A DNA stretch of 64,000 nucleotides. It comes from Gammaproteobacteria bacterium. GTDB taxonomy: Bacteria; Pseudomonadota; Gammaproteobacteria; Nevskiales; Nevskiaceae. The first letter of the stretch is position 1. The number at the start of each line of letters is the position of its first letter. The translations under genes and the position numbers were made by a program. Shown here in pieces: positions 29,805 to 39,088 of the stretch. Below the pieces are notes generated by a model, which was not told the DNA's origin, did not search any database, and saw nothing but the letters and a program-made list of their open reading frames with translations. The stretch spans positions 360,841 to 424,840 of the forward strand of contig JAPLSB010000017.1 in assembly GCA_026398875.1 (NCBI GenBank). Direction: 5' to 3'.

Positions 29805-31274
29805 TCAGACCGGCAGGGCGTAGTAAGCGACGCCGTAGTCCTGCAGCGCACCGGTCCGGCGCTCGCCGACCCGCTCGATGCGGATGCCGGTGCAGGCGGC
29901 ATCGAGCCCCGGCGCCGGTCGGCCTTCGTGCAGGGCTTCGTATTGCGGCTGGACCAGTGCGACGTGGTTGTCCAGTGCAGCGGTCAGGTGGATGCGCCGG
30001 GCCGCGTCCTGCCAGCCCGGCACGACGCGCGCCGGAATCGCTTCCGAAGCGTCGCCGCTGCCATAGCCGATCAGCAGGATTTCCCGGCCCGCCAGATCGC
30101 GGCCGGTCTTGACGGCATCTTCGAGACCGGCGGCCAGCCAGCCCGGCAGCGCCGCCGAATACAGGTTGCCCATCGCCATCATCGACTTGGCGCCGAGACG
30201 CATCTTGTCGTCGACAACCGCCTTGTAGGTCAGCGTTTCGCGGAACGCCTTCAGCAGCGTTGCCGTCAGCGGATACGGCTCGGCGACCGTGCCGTCGAAG
30301 TCGGCCTCGAAGGCGCGGGTCGGCACCGTGGCCATTTCCGCTGCCAGCGCCTCCGGATCAACGCCGGCGCGGGCGCAGTAGTCGTTCAGCTCGTCTGCGC
30401 CGAGCGCGCCATCGGCACCAAGGGCGAACAGGTAGCCCATCGCCCAGGCCGTGACCGGCATCTTGTGATACGGCCGGTGCATGAACACCGCTTCCAGCTC
30501 GCGGAAGTAACGGCCGCGCGCGCCGCCGTGCTTGGTCAGCAGCTGATCGAGCGCCGACATGGTTTCGTCGACGTAGCAGGCGGTCGAATACTTGCCGTTG
30601 AACACCGGGAAGTCCGACAGCCGGCCGCTGACGCTGGTGGTCTGGCCGGCGTAGCGCTGGAACGGCTTGCGGAAATCGAGCCCGCGGAACGTCGAGGCGC
30701 TGCCGGCGTTGCGCAGGTCCAGCGCGACGATCTTCGGATCGCGCTCCAGCAGCATCGCCACCGCACCGGCGCCCTGGGTCGGCTCGCCCGACGAGCCACG
30801 CTCGTATTCGGCGATGTCGGCCGCGACGACGACGGCCTGACGGTCGTAGCCGTCATGCGCCAGATAGCGGATCGCGCCCTTGATGCCGTAGATGCCGGCC
30901 AGGCAGGCCTGCTTGAACTCGGGCACTTCGCAATCGCGGGCGATGCGCGGCTTGCCCTTGGCGGCCAGCGCACGATCGACGAGGCCACGGACGATCACCG
31001 CACCGGTGGCGTTGTCGACACTCGATTCGGTGCCCAGCGCGAGGTAACCGATCTTCGCGGGGTCGACGGCATTGCGATCGATCAGCGCCAGCACCGCGTT
31101 GGCGGCCATCGTGTAGACGTCTTCCTCAACACCCGGCACCCGGAAGCTTTCGCCGATCACCGCGCGGGTCTTGTCCCAGCTGTTGCCGGTCCATTCGCAC
31201 CACTCGCGCAGGTCCACGCGATACGGCGGCACATAGGCCGCGAAGGCGCTGATGCCGAACTCTGCCTTGCTCAT
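29805..31274 (-). CDS. mvaS: Hydroxymethylglutaryl-CoA synthase
   Basis: Condenses acetyl-CoA with acetoacetyl-CoA to HMG-CoA, the entry to the mevalonate pathway. Thiolase-fold protein of 489 residues. Likely catalytic residues: E83 (LGTESSVDNA), C124 (EFKQACLAGIYG) and H266 (VFMHRPYHK). At 489 residues it is longer than typical bacterial MvaS (about 390) and nearer in size to eukaryotic enzymes. Last gene of the mevalonate operon, 34 bp after hpnB. The acetoacetyl-CoA thiolase is not in the window. Confidence 0.93.
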   Translation of the reverse strand: MSKAEFGISAFAAYVPPYRVDLREWCEWTGNSWDKTRAVIGESFRVPGVEEDVYTMAANAVLALIDRNAVDPAKIGYLALGTESSVDNATGAVIVRGLVDRALAAKGKPRIARDCEVPEFKQACLAGIYGIKGAIRYLAHDGYDRQAVVVAADIAEYERGSSGEPTQGAGAVAMLLERDPKIVALDLRNAGSASTFRGLDFRKPFQRYAGQTTSVSGRLSDFPVFNGKYSTACYVDETMSALDQLLTKHGGARGRYFRELEAVFMHRPYHKMPVTAWAMGYLFALGADGALGADELNDYCARAGVDPEALAAEMATVPTRAFEADFDGTVAEPYPLTATLLKAFRETLTYKAVVDDKMRLGAKSMMAMGNLYSAALPGWLAAGLEDAVKTGRDLAGREILLIGYGSGDASEAIPARVVPGWQDAARRIHLTAALDNHVALVQPQYEALHEGRPAPGLDAACTGIRIERVGERRTGALQDYGVAYYALPV

Positions 31275-31308
31275 GTCTTCTCTCTCTTCTCTTGACGCCC
31301 GACGTCAG

Positions 31309-32430
31309 TCACGAATGGACTTCATAGGTGCGGTTTTTCCATTTGGAGCGCACGCCGCGCCAGCTGCGGATCGCGGAACTCCAGGTCATTCCCAGGTACA
31401 GCGCCCCAATCAAAGGTGAGGCCAGCGCCCAGACCGGCGACAGGCCGTAGTAGCGCAGCGTCGGCACGTAGGCCGCGCACATCGCGAACAGCGCCAGCGC
31501 TGCCAGCCATGAACCCTGCGCCAGCGCCACCAGCGGGAACCAGTAGGCCATCGCGAACAGCGCGGTCACGACCAGCAGCAGCAGATTCGAGTAGCGCAGC
31601 TGCGTGAACGCCGACCGGGCCACCATGTCGTGCACGCTCTTCAGGGTGCCGTAGGGCCGCAGCGAAATGACGCCGCGGCTCAGGCCGATCCACGTCCGGT
31701 GACCGCCATCCTTGATGCGCCGCGCCAGCGTGCAGTCGTCGATCAGCGCGTCTTTCAGGCACTCGAAGGCGTTGACCTTGCGCAGTGCCGCGGTGTCGAC
31801 CAGCACGCAGCCGCCCGCCGCTGCGGCCACCCACTTCGACGGCGAGTTCGATACCGCGAATGGATAGATCAGCTTGAAGTAGTAGACGAAGGCCGGCAGC
31901 AGCAGGCGATCCCAGAACGAGGTGCGGCGCAGGTCGGCCATCAGGCTGACGAAATGCGCGCCGGTCGCCCGCTTGTGCGTCAGCAGCGCGGCCAGCATCC
32001 CCGGCTCCAGCGCGATGTCGGCATCGAGCAGCAAGGTCATCGCGGAGTTCACCCGCCCCTTGCCCTGCTCCAGCGCCCACAGCTTGCCGGCCCAGCCTTT
32101 CGGCAACGGCTGGCCCGAGATCACTTCGACATTCGGATAGCGCCGGGCGATGTCGCCGGTGCCGTCATCGGACTGATCGTCGATCACCACGATCTTCAGC
32201 CCATCACCTTGCGCCTGCAGGCTGTCCAGCGTCCGCTGGATCACTTCGGCTTCGTTGCGCGCCGGGATCAGCACGGTGACGTGCGCCATGTCGCTGTGAC
32301 CGGCAGGCCCGTTGCCGGGCGTGCCGGTCGGATCAAGCTGCTCGCGCACGCTCCATGGCCGCCACGGTGCCAGCCACAAGCCCAGCCACATGACAGCAGC
32401 AGGTGCGGCCAGCCAGAACGCAGAATCCAT
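31309..32430 (-). CDS. hpnB: Hopanoid-associated glycosyltransferase HpnB
   Basis: GT2-family membrane glycosyltransferase, 373 residues. N-terminal helix, GT-A domain (VLIPARNEAEVIQRTL, VVIDDQSDDGT, LLDADIALEPG, GGCVLVD, DDCTLARRI) and three or four C-terminal helices. It is the HpnB type found in hopanoid clusters; its acceptor is unproven. Placed within the mevalonate operon between hpnH and mvaS. Confidence 0.9.
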   Translation of the reverse strand: MDSAFWLAAPAAVMWLGLWLAPWRPWSVREQLDPTGTPGNGPAGHSDMAHVTVLIPARNEAEVIQRTLDSLQAQGDGLKIVVIDDQSDDGTGDIARRYPNVEVISGQPLPKGWAGKLWALEQGKGRVNSAMTLLLDADIALEPGMLAALLTHKRATGAHFVSLMADLRRTSFWDRLLLPAFVYYFKLIYPFAVSNSPSKWVAAAAGGCVLVDTAALRKVNAFECLKDALIDDCTLARRIKDGGHRTWIGLSRGVISLRPYGTLKSVHDMVARSAFTQLRYSNLLLLVVTALFAMAYWFPLVALAQGSWLAALALFAMCAAYVPTLRYYGLSPVWALASPLIGALYLGMTWSSAIRSWRGVRSKWKNRTYEVHS

Positions 32431-32485
32431 GATGGCAATTACCCAGGGGCACCGGCGACCGCGACGAGCGCGGCCGCCGGAACAC

Positions 32486-33634
32486 TCAGTTTCCGGCCTT
32501 TTCGGTCGCCGGCTTGGTCTTCTTCTTCACAGTGATCGTGCTGACCGGCACCTTCACGGCCGAAGCGTCGGCGCGATTGCCGTACAGCACCGGCAGATCG
32601 GGGGCCATCGGGCCATCGATATCCGGGCCCAGCAGCGCGACCTTGGCCGCCTTCAGCGGGTTGGCGAAGGTGTCGTTGACGGCGGTGCCTTCGAAGCCGC
32701 AATGCGCCATGCAGTTGTCGCACTTCGGGTTGCGGCCGACGCCGTAGGCTTCCCAGTTGGTGGTTTCCATCAGCTCCTTGTACGAGGAGCAATGGCCTTC
32801 ATCGACCAGCAGGTAGCACGGCTTCTGCCAGCCGAAGACGTTGTAGGTCACCGTGCCCCAGGGCTCGCACTGGTAGGCCTGGTTGCCGGCGATGAAGTCG
32901 AGGAACATCGGCGACTGGTTGAACTTCCACTCGCTCTTGCGCTCGCGGCCGATGCGGAACACGTCGCGGAACAGCTGCTTCGACGCGGTGCGGCCCAGGA
33001 ACACGTCCTGACGCGGCGCGTGCTGGTAGCTGTAGCCCGGCGACACGGTGATGCCTTCGATGCCGAGGCTCATCGCGTAGTCGAAGAAGTCGGCGATTTC
33101 CTGCGGCGGCTCGCCGGAGAACAGCGTGCAGTTGATGGTCACGCGGAAGCCGCGCTCGACACACATCTTGATCGCTTCGACGGCCTTGACGAACACACCT
33201 TCCATGCACACCGATTCGTCGTGGCGCTTTTCCATGCCGTCCAGATGGATCGACATCGTCAGGTACGGGCTCGGGGTGTACTCGTCGATGTGCTTCTTCA
33301 GCAGGATCGCGTTGGTGCACAGGTAGACGAACTTCTTCATCTTCACGAGGCCGGCCACGATCTGCGGCATTTCCTTGTGAATCAGCGGTTCGCCACCGGG
33401 GATCGACACCATCGGCGCACCGCATTCCTCGGCGGCGCGCAGCGCCTGCTCGACGCTGACGCGCTGCTGCAGGATGTCCTTCTCGTAGTCGATCTTGCCG
33501 CAACCGGCACAGGCCAGATTGCACTGGAACAACGGTTCCAGCATCAGCACCAGCGGGTAGCGTTTCTCGCCCTTCAGCTTCTTGCCGAGAAGGTAGCGCG
33601 CGACGGTGACCTGCTGGATAAGCGGAACGCCCAT
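32486..33634 (-). CDS. hpnH: Adenosyl-hopene transferase HpnH (radical SAM)
   Basis: Joins the 5'-deoxyadenosyl group of SAM to diploptene, giving adenosylhopane and starting side-chain synthesis. The radical-SAM cluster cysteines are C38, C42 and C45 (CNLACAGC), with SIPGGEPLIH as the GGE motif. It has 382 residues, including a Cys-containing C-terminal SPASM-like part (CDNCMAHCGFEG). A strong GGAG ribosome site sits before ATG 33634. 126 bp separate it from idi. Confidence 0.94.
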   Translation of the reverse strand: MGVPLIQQVTVARYLLGKKLKGEKRYPLVLMLEPLFQCNLACAGCGKIDYEKDILQQRVSVEQALRAAEECGAPMVSIPGGEPLIHKEMPQIVAGLVKMKKFVYLCTNAILLKKHIDEYTPSPYLTMSIHLDGMEKRHDESVCMEGVFVKAVEAIKMCVERGFRVTINCTLFSGEPPQEIADFFDYAMSLGIEGITVSPGYSYQHAPRQDVFLGRTASKQLFRDVFRIGRERKSEWKFNQSPMFLDFIAGNQAYQCEPWGTVTYNVFGWQKPCYLLVDEGHCSSYKELMETTNWEAYGVGRNPKCDNCMAHCGFEGTAVNDTFANPLKAAKVALLGPDIDGPMAPDLPVLYGNRADASAVKVPVSTITVKKKTKPATEKAGN

Positions 33635-33760
33635 GTGTTCTCCAATTGCTTTCTTGCGCCCGCGTGACCGCAGGGCTTCATGTGAAGGTCGGCAGTGCTG
33701 CTTGCCGATGCAGATGTTGCGGCTCAGGTGAGACTCGAAACAGCCCGCGAATCGCGCATT

Positions 33761-34357
33761 TTATGCCAAAGACGCCGCCGATTGCCGCGCGTAGACCCCG
33801 GCGTGATGCGCACGGATGCGCGCCCATTCGATCTTGAACCACGGCGTGAACTGCTCCGGCCGGGATTCGATCTCGGCGTCAAGCGCATCCGGCGCGATGT
33901 AGCGGATCGCCGAGATCTCGTTGGCATTGACCACCGGGGCGACATCGCTGCGGCCGGCATAGACCCAGCACAGTTCGTGTTCGGCACCGGTGTCGTCGAA
34001 TTGCGCCTGGTACTGGAACTTGAACAGGTAATCGAAACGGCACTCGAAACCAAGCTCTTCCTTCAGCCGGCGATGGATCGCGATGTCCATGGTCTCGCCG
34101 CGACGCGGATGCGAGCAGCAGGTGTTCGACCAGAACTGGCCCCACAGCCGCTTGCCGGCAGCGCGCTGCTGCAGCAGCAGCTCGCCGTCGCTGTTGAACA
34201 CGAACAGCGAGAACGCGCGGTGCAGCGTGCCGCGACCGACATGTGCCTCGGCCTTCGGCAAAAAGCCGATCTCGTTGTCGTGCTCGTCGACCAGGATCAG
34301 CGGCTCATCGTCGAACGAAACGATCTCGTGACCGGCGTTTTCAATCTTCGTTGTCAT
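33761..34357 (-). CDS. idi: Isopentenyl-diphosphate delta-isomerase, type I
   Basis: Interconverts IPP and DMAPP; essential when isoprenoids come from mevalonate, which yields only IPP. Nudix fold of 198 residues. The catalytic cysteine is in NTCCSHPRRGE, the Nudix helix RRLKEELGF, and the metal/acid residues in GAEHELCWVYAG. ATG 34357 is chosen; ATG 34369, four codons earlier, is equally possible. 13 bp after the HMGR-MVK gene. Confidence 0.94.
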   Translation of the reverse strand: MTTKIENAGHEIVSFDDEPLILVDEHDNEIGFLPKAEAHVGRGTLHRAFSLFVFNSDGELLLQQRAAGKRLWGQFWSNTCCSHPRRGETMDIAIHRRLKEELGFECRFDYLFKFQYQAQFDDTGAEHELCWVYAGRSDVAPVVNANEISAIRYIAPDALDAEIESRPEQFTPWFKIEWARIRAHHAGVYARQSAASLA

Positions 34358-34370
34358 TGCTGGAATCATC

Positions 34371-36698
34371 TCACCCAATGCGCACCTCCATGCCCGAATA
34401 GCCGGCGTCGCGCAGCGCGCCGATGACTCTTTCGGGGTGTTCCGGGGCCAGCGCGATGATCGACCCACCGCCGCCGCCGCCGGTCAGCTTGGCACCGATC
34501 GCGCCTTGCTCGCGGCAGATCTGCACCATTTCCTCGATTTCCCAGCTCGACACGCGCAGCGCATTGAGCAGGCCGTGGCAGACGTTCATCAGATCGCCCA
34601 GCCGTTCGAGCTGGTAGTTCTGGATGGCATCGACACCCTGCAAGGTCAGTGCGTCGATCTGCCGGAAGATGTTCTCGTACAGCTCCGGATTCTTCTGCCA
34701 GGCCGTGCGCACGCCGCCTACGGTCTTCGCGGTCAGGCTTTCCTTGCCGGAAATGCCGACCACCAGCGGGATGGGTTTGGCCAGCTTCAGCGGCTCCATC
34801 TTCAGCGGCTTGCCGTCATGGGCGCGGCGATACAGCAGCGGCTGACCATAGGTGGCGACGGTGTTGTCGATGCCGCTCGGCGTGCCGTGCGCAACCTTCT
34901 CGCATTCGAAGGCCAGCGCGTTGATTTCCTCGTCGGTGTGGCCGAGCTTGAAATGGGTGTCGATGGCGCGGATCACCGCCACCGCCATCGCTGCCGAACC
35001 GCCGAGGCCCATGCCGCGCGGCACGTTCGGGAACACCTCGATACGCAGGCTCTTTTCGGTCAGGCCGAGCTTGTCGAAGACGATGCCGAGGCTGCGCTGG
35101 AAGGAATCGCGATGCGCCGGATCCTTGTGCAGCCGGCTTTCGACGCCCCAGCGCGGAATGATCAGGTCGACGCCCGGATTGGCGCTGTTGCGGTCGCCGT
35201 CCTGCACGCTGGCCTCGATCGCCAGCGGCACCGGGGCGGCGATCGCATGGCTGCCGTAAACCACCGCGTGCTCGCCAAGCAGGATGATCTTGCCGTGGCC
35301 CTGGGCGCGCGGTGCGTTCGACGTGGTTTCCGGCTCGCTGGCGTCCTGCCGCGCTGCCTTGCGCACCTGCACGACGATGTCCTGCGCCTTCCAGATCTTG
35401 ATGTCGCCGCCTTCGATCAGCCGCTCGACGACGGTCTCGAAGATTTCCGGCGTGGCACCGGCGGCCAGCGCCACCGAGCGGGCATGCAGGGTCATGTGGC
35501 CCTGCTGGATGCCTTCGGTGGCCAGCGCGCGGATCGCCGAGAAGTTCTGGGCAAGGCCGACCGTACCCATCACCATCGCCAGCTCGCGCGCCGACTTGGC
35601 GCCGAGCAGGCGGTGGTTCAGCGCCACCGTCGGGTTCGACTGCAGCGGTCCGCCGACGGTACCGACCTTCATCGGAATCTCGATCTCGCCGACCAGCGCG
35701 CCATCGGCGCCCTTGTACCAGCGAGTCAGCGAGGTGTAGCGACCGCTGCGGGCGGCATAGGCGTGAGCACCGGCTTCGATCGCGCGCCAGTCGTTGCCGG
35801 TGGCCAGCGCCACGGCATCGATGCCGTTCATCACGCCCTTGTTGTGGGTCGCGGCACGGTACGGATCGACGCTGGCGAAGTCGGTGGCCAGCACGATGCC
35901 GTCGCGCACTTCCTCGCCGGAGAAGCCCTTGCCGGCCAGCTTGTCGACCGGAATCACGCACTTGGCGCGCACCAGCGAGCGATCGGTGAGGTTCGACAGG
36001 ATGCGCAGGAACACCTTGCCACCGGTCACCTGTTCGACCAGCGAGGCCAGGCCTTCGCACATCGTGTTGACCAGGTTCGCGCCCATCGCATCGCAGGTGT
36101 CGACGACCAGATGCACGATCAGCATGTCGCCATGGCCATCCGGACGCGGATAGACGTGCAGTTCGATGTCACGGGCACCGCCACCACGCGCCACCATCTG
36201 CGGATGCAGCGAGTTGGCGAGGTTCAGCAGTTCCGCCTTGCGCGCCAGCAGCGCCGACTGCGCACGCGGCACGTTCGGGATGTCGACAACCTGGATCTGG
36301 CCGATCAGCAGCGATTCGTCCATCTCGGCGGTGAAGCCGCCGGAGGCGCGGACCAGCTTGGCGCATGACGACAGTGCGGCGACGATCGACGGCTCCTCGA
36401 CCACCAGCGGCACCACGTAATCCTTGCCGTTGATCAGGAAGTTGAGCCCCAAGCCGACCGGCAGGCCCATCACGCCGACGACGTTCTCGATCATCTTGTC
36501 GGCGCGGTGCAGCGACAGCGTGTGATCGCCGGAAATCATCTGCTGGTAGTCGGCTTCCGACACCCAGCCGCGTTCGCGCATCAGCCGCACGCGGTCGGTG
36601 ACCGACAGCTTGTAGAACTCGGGAATTCTCGACTTGTCCGGGGATTTGAGCGGGGATGGGTCCGCGCTCGGCGCGGCAGGCTGGGCTTCTGCAGTCAT
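34371..36698 (-). CDS. mvaA: Bifunctional HMG-CoA reductase (class II) - mevalonate kinase fusion
   Basis: One unbroken 775-residue frame with two pathway enzymes. Residues about 25-448 are class II HMG-CoA reductase: LVVEEPSIVAALS, TCDAMGANLVNTM, ATHNKGVMNGID and TGNDWRAIEAGAHAYA. A Ser/Thr/Ala-rich linker (about 449-466) follows. Residues 467-775 are a mevalonate kinase of the GHMP fold: GHGKIILLGEHAVVYG, the ATP loop RGMGLGGSAAMAVA, HGTPSGIDNTVA and the C-terminal LTGGGGGGSIIAL. It thus converts HMG-CoA through mevalonate to 5-phosphomevalonate. It overlaps the upstream kinase gene by ATGA. No internal start or frameshift is visible at the junction. Confidence 0.94.
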   Translation of the reverse strand: MTAEAQPAAPSADPSPLKSPDKSRIPEFYKLSVTDRVRLMRERGWVSEADYQQMISGDHTLSLHRADKMIENVVGVMGLPVGLGLNFLINGKDYVVPLVVEEPSIVAALSSCAKLVRASGGFTAEMDESLLIGQIQVVDIPNVPRAQSALLARKAELLNLANSLHPQMVARGGGARDIELHVYPRPDGHGDMLIVHLVVDTCDAMGANLVNTMCEGLASLVEQVTGGKVFLRILSNLTDRSLVRAKCVIPVDKLAGKGFSGEEVRDGIVLATDFASVDPYRAATHNKGVMNGIDAVALATGNDWRAIEAGAHAYAARSGRYTSLTRWYKGADGALVGEIEIPMKVGTVGGPLQSNPTVALNHRLLGAKSARELAMVMGTVGLAQNFSAIRALATEGIQQGHMTLHARSVALAAGATPEIFETVVERLIEGGDIKIWKAQDIVVQVRKAARQDASEPETTSNAPRAQGHGKIILLGEHAVVYGSHAIAAPVPLAIEASVQDGDRNSANPGVDLIIPRWGVESRLHKDPAHRDSFQRSLGIVFDKLGLTEKSLRIEVFPNVPRGMGLGGSAAMAVAVIRAIDTHFKLGHTDEEINALAFECEKVAHGTPSGIDNTVATYGQPLLYRRAHDGKPLKMEPLKLAKPIPLVVGISGKESLTAKTVGGVRTAWQKNPELYENIFRQIDALTLQGVDAIQNYQLERLGDLMNVCHGLLNALRVSSWEIEEMVQICREQGAIGAKLTGGGGGGSIIALAPEHPERVIGALRDAGYSGMEVRIG

Positions 36699-37789
36699 GC
36701 TTGTTCACTCTCCGTGAGCGTCAGCCGCAGACCGGTCGGATCGACCGCCAGCGGCACGTTGGCGAACCCCGATGCCGCCAGGGCGGCAACGGCTGCCGCG
36801 AGGCTGTCAGGGTTCATCGCAAACACCACGCCGACATCGCCGCCGCCGGCACCACAAGGCTTGTAGACCACGCCGTCATGGGCATGGGCGATCGCGCCGA
36901 TCGCTTCGTGCTCGGCCGACCAGATGCTGACGCCGCTGGCGTGCCCGAGGGCACGCAGGTCGTCGGCATAGCGGCGGGCATGGCCGAGAAAGCCAGCGCT
37001 GTCCGCTGTATCGATCGCCGCGACCGCGGCCTGCGCGGTTGCCGTCAGCGCATCCATCCGGGCGCGATATTCGGACTCGTTGGAAGCGCTCAGACGGCGC
37101 CAGTCCCGCAGGATCGACAGGAACTTCGGTGTCGACGCCGAGCAGCCGGACCAGATGAACGCGCAGTGCAGATTCGCCGGCCAGCGCAGCGGCGAGGCCT
37201 GCGGCGCGCCATCGTCACCGGGCAGCCGATAGGCAAGCACGCCGCCGTACAGGCTGGTTGCGACATCGACGCCGCTGCCCTGCCCGCCCTGAAACTTGCG
37301 GTGCAGGCCGAGCAGACGATTGAGCCAGCCCGCGCGATCGCTTGCTGCATCGGCGTGACCGCCCTGTGCGACGAGTGCGGAGGCCAGCGCGACGGTCAGC
37401 GCGGCACTGGAGCCCAGACCGAGCTTCGAGCGACGGCTGCCGACGACGTCGAAGAACGACGAGGTATCGAGCGCCAGATCGAAGCCGCCACCGGCGGCCA
37501 CACCCAGCTGCTCGTCGACCAGCCCGCGCAGCACCTCGTCGACCAGGTTCAGCTTCGCGGCTTCCGCACCGGCAGCGCGCCAGTCCGGCAAGCCGTCGGC
37601 GCCGAGCGCGAAACGCAGCGGCGCGTCGAGCACGTCAGGCGCGCGCGCTTCACAAACGGCGTCGGCGCGAGCCGCCAGGCGTACCGAAGCCCGGCGATCG
37701 ACCGCCATGGTGATCGCCGGTGCACCTTCAAGCACGGCGTACTCGCCGAGCAGCACCAGCTTGCCGGGCGCGCTGGCGACGATGGTCAT
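36695..37789 (-). CDS. mvaK2: Phosphomevalonate kinase (GHMP family)
   Basis: 364 residues. The N-terminal APGKLVLLGEYAVLEGAPAITMAV and the ATP loop SKLGLGSSAALTVA mark a GHMP kinase. GQGSGVDVATSLYGG is the phosphomevalonate-kinase-type substrate segment. The C-terminal PCGAGGGDVGVVF is the third GHMP motif. It should phosphorylate 5-phosphomevalonate to the diphosphate, the classical route. It overlaps both neighbours by 4 bases, so the reductase, both kinases and the decarboxylase are translationally linked. Confidence 0.91.
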   Translation of the reverse strand: MTIVASAPGKLVLLGEYAVLEGAPAITMAVDRRASVRLAARADAVCEARAPDVLDAPLRFALGADGLPDWRAAGAEAAKLNLVDEVLRGLVDEQLGVAAGGGFDLALDTSSFFDVVGSRRSKLGLGSSAALTVALASALVAQGGHADAASDRAGWLNRLLGLHRKFQGGQGSGVDVATSLYGGVLAYRLPGDDGAPQASPLRWPANLHCAFIWSGCSASTPKFLSILRDWRRLSASNESEYRARMDALTATAQAAVAAIDTADSAGFLGHARRYADDLRALGHASGVSIWSAEHEAIGAIAHAHDGVVYKPCGAGGGDVGVVFAMNPDSLAAAVAALAASGFANVPLAVDPTGLRLTLTESEQA

Positions 37790-38814
37790 GCGGCGACTGC
37801 GTCGGCCACAGGAATCCGCATCGCCGCGCCGCCGAGCCCGGTTTCGAGCACGCTCAGCACGCCGGGGACTTCGCGCAGCGCGGCTGCGACCTGACCGGCC
37901 GCTTCCGGCAGGCAGATCGCCTTCACCTGCGGGCCGGCATCGATGGTGAAGAACACCGGCACGCCGCTGGCACGCAGCGCCCGCACGGCGTGCATCGCCG
38001 CCACTGTCGCGGCATTCCAGTACAGCAGGCCGGGCTTCGCGGCCATCGCCAGCGCGTGCATCTTCAGGCAGCTGAATTCGGAGATATCGGCCAGCCGCTC
38101 GAAGTCGCGGGCCACGATCGCCGCACGGGCGTCGGCCAGATCGGCTTCCTGGGTGTCGATCCAGGCGCGCTGGTACGGGCTGGTCTCGGCAGTGCGGTTC
38201 ATGCCTTCGGTCGAGCCGATGGCCTTTTCGGCCGTCGAGGTGATCGCCACCGCCACGCGCAGTGGCCAGGCATCGGCATCAAGAATCGGGCGGGCCACCG
38301 AATCCTCGCCATCGGCCCGTTCGCCGAGCGCCCATTCGACATAGCCGCCAAAGATCGAGCGCGACGCTGAACCGGAGCCGCGGCGCGCGAACTCGGACAG
38401 CGTGGCATGTGGCAGCCCCAGCCCCAGCGCGGCATCGGCCGCCATCACCAGCGCGGCGAAGCCGGACGCCGACGAGGCAAGGCCGGCACCGGTCGGAAAG
38501 TTGTTGCGGCTCACAACTTCCGCGCGGGCCTGGGTGCCGGCACGGGCGCGAAGCAGATCCAGGCAGGCACTGACCTTGCGCAGCTGCTTGGCGTCCTCGC
38601 GGCCGTTCAGGCTCAGGCGGTCGGCGCTCAGGTCTGTTCCGAAGCGCACCGAGGTCCGCGTCCACAGCGTGTCGAGGGTGATCGACAGCGATCCGACCAC
38701 CGGCAGGTTCAGCGGCACATCACGCTTGCCCCAGTACTTGATCAGCGCGATGTTGGGATGCGCCTGAGCGGCGGCAATAGCGTCGGTATCAAGCGTCGTG
38801 GACATGACGCTCAT
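37786..38814 (-). CDS. mvaD: Diphosphomevalonate decarboxylase
   Basis: ATP-dependent decarboxylation to IPP, the last mevalonate step. 342 residues: HPNIALIKYWGKRD at the N-terminus, the ATP loop FPTGAGLASSASGFAAL, GSGSASRSIFGGYVEW, MNRTAETSPYQRAW and IDAGPQVKAI with the catalytic aspartate. These fit a true decarboxylase rather than a phosphomevalonate decarboxylase or mevalonate-3-kinase. First gene of the minus-strand mevalonate operon. An alternative ATG lies three codons downstream (38805). Confidence 0.94.
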   Translation of the reverse strand: MSVMSTTLDTDAIAAAQAHPNIALIKYWGKRDVPLNLPVVGSLSITLDTLWTRTSVRFGTDLSADRLSLNGREDAKQLRKVSACLDLLRARAGTQARAEVVSRNNFPTGAGLASSASGFAALVMAADAALGLGLPHATLSEFARRGSGSASRSIFGGYVEWALGERADGEDSVARPILDADAWPLRVAVAITSTAEKAIGSTEGMNRTAETSPYQRAWIDTQEADLADARAAIVARDFERLADISEFSCLKMHALAMAAKPGLLYWNAATVAAMHAVRALRASGVPVFFTIDAGPQVKAICLPEAAGQVAAALREVPGVLSVLETGLGGAAMRIPVADAVAA

Positions 38815-39088
38815 GAGTGGTGCATGGGGCAGGCAAACCGAAGTGGGACGGAGCCAAACCGGGCTGGCTCACGCGACAAAGACAAGCTTGAGAGGCTGAC
38901 CAAGTGTCGAAGTTTACAGGACGGTTGCATCGAGAACGAATATGGGACCCCTGCGACAGGCGATTTATCGTCTAGGAATCAGCTGTTTGCGGGCATTCTG
39001 CGCGCGCCAATCGGCTGCACCGATTCGGGGCACGACGAAGGTCAATGCGCCTGCGTGACGGTGTTCACGCAGTTCCGGCACCAGCCCG
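38815..39088. other. Divergent intergenic region between mvaD and hpnI
   Basis: 274 bp that should contain both divergent promoters. I see no strong sigma-70 pair. Minus strand has a lone TTGACC near 39050. Plus strand has AT-richer patches (ATTTATCG near 38962, TACGAT near 39101). A hairpin with 6-bp arms AATCGG/CCGATT lies at 39009-39025 and may be an operator. No ORF credible. Confidence 0.4.

Noticed and set aside
34437..36368. 643-codon plus-strand frame opposite the HMGR-MVK fusion
   Set aside because: Antisense shadow; the minus strand carries conserved enzyme motifs throughout.
34371..36698. Two adjacent genes merged by sequencing error instead of a true HMGR-MVK fusion
   Set aside because: The frame is continuous, the linker has normal composition, and no start codon with ribosome site or out-of-frame continuation is seen at the junction. 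Kept as fusion, with resequencing named as the check.
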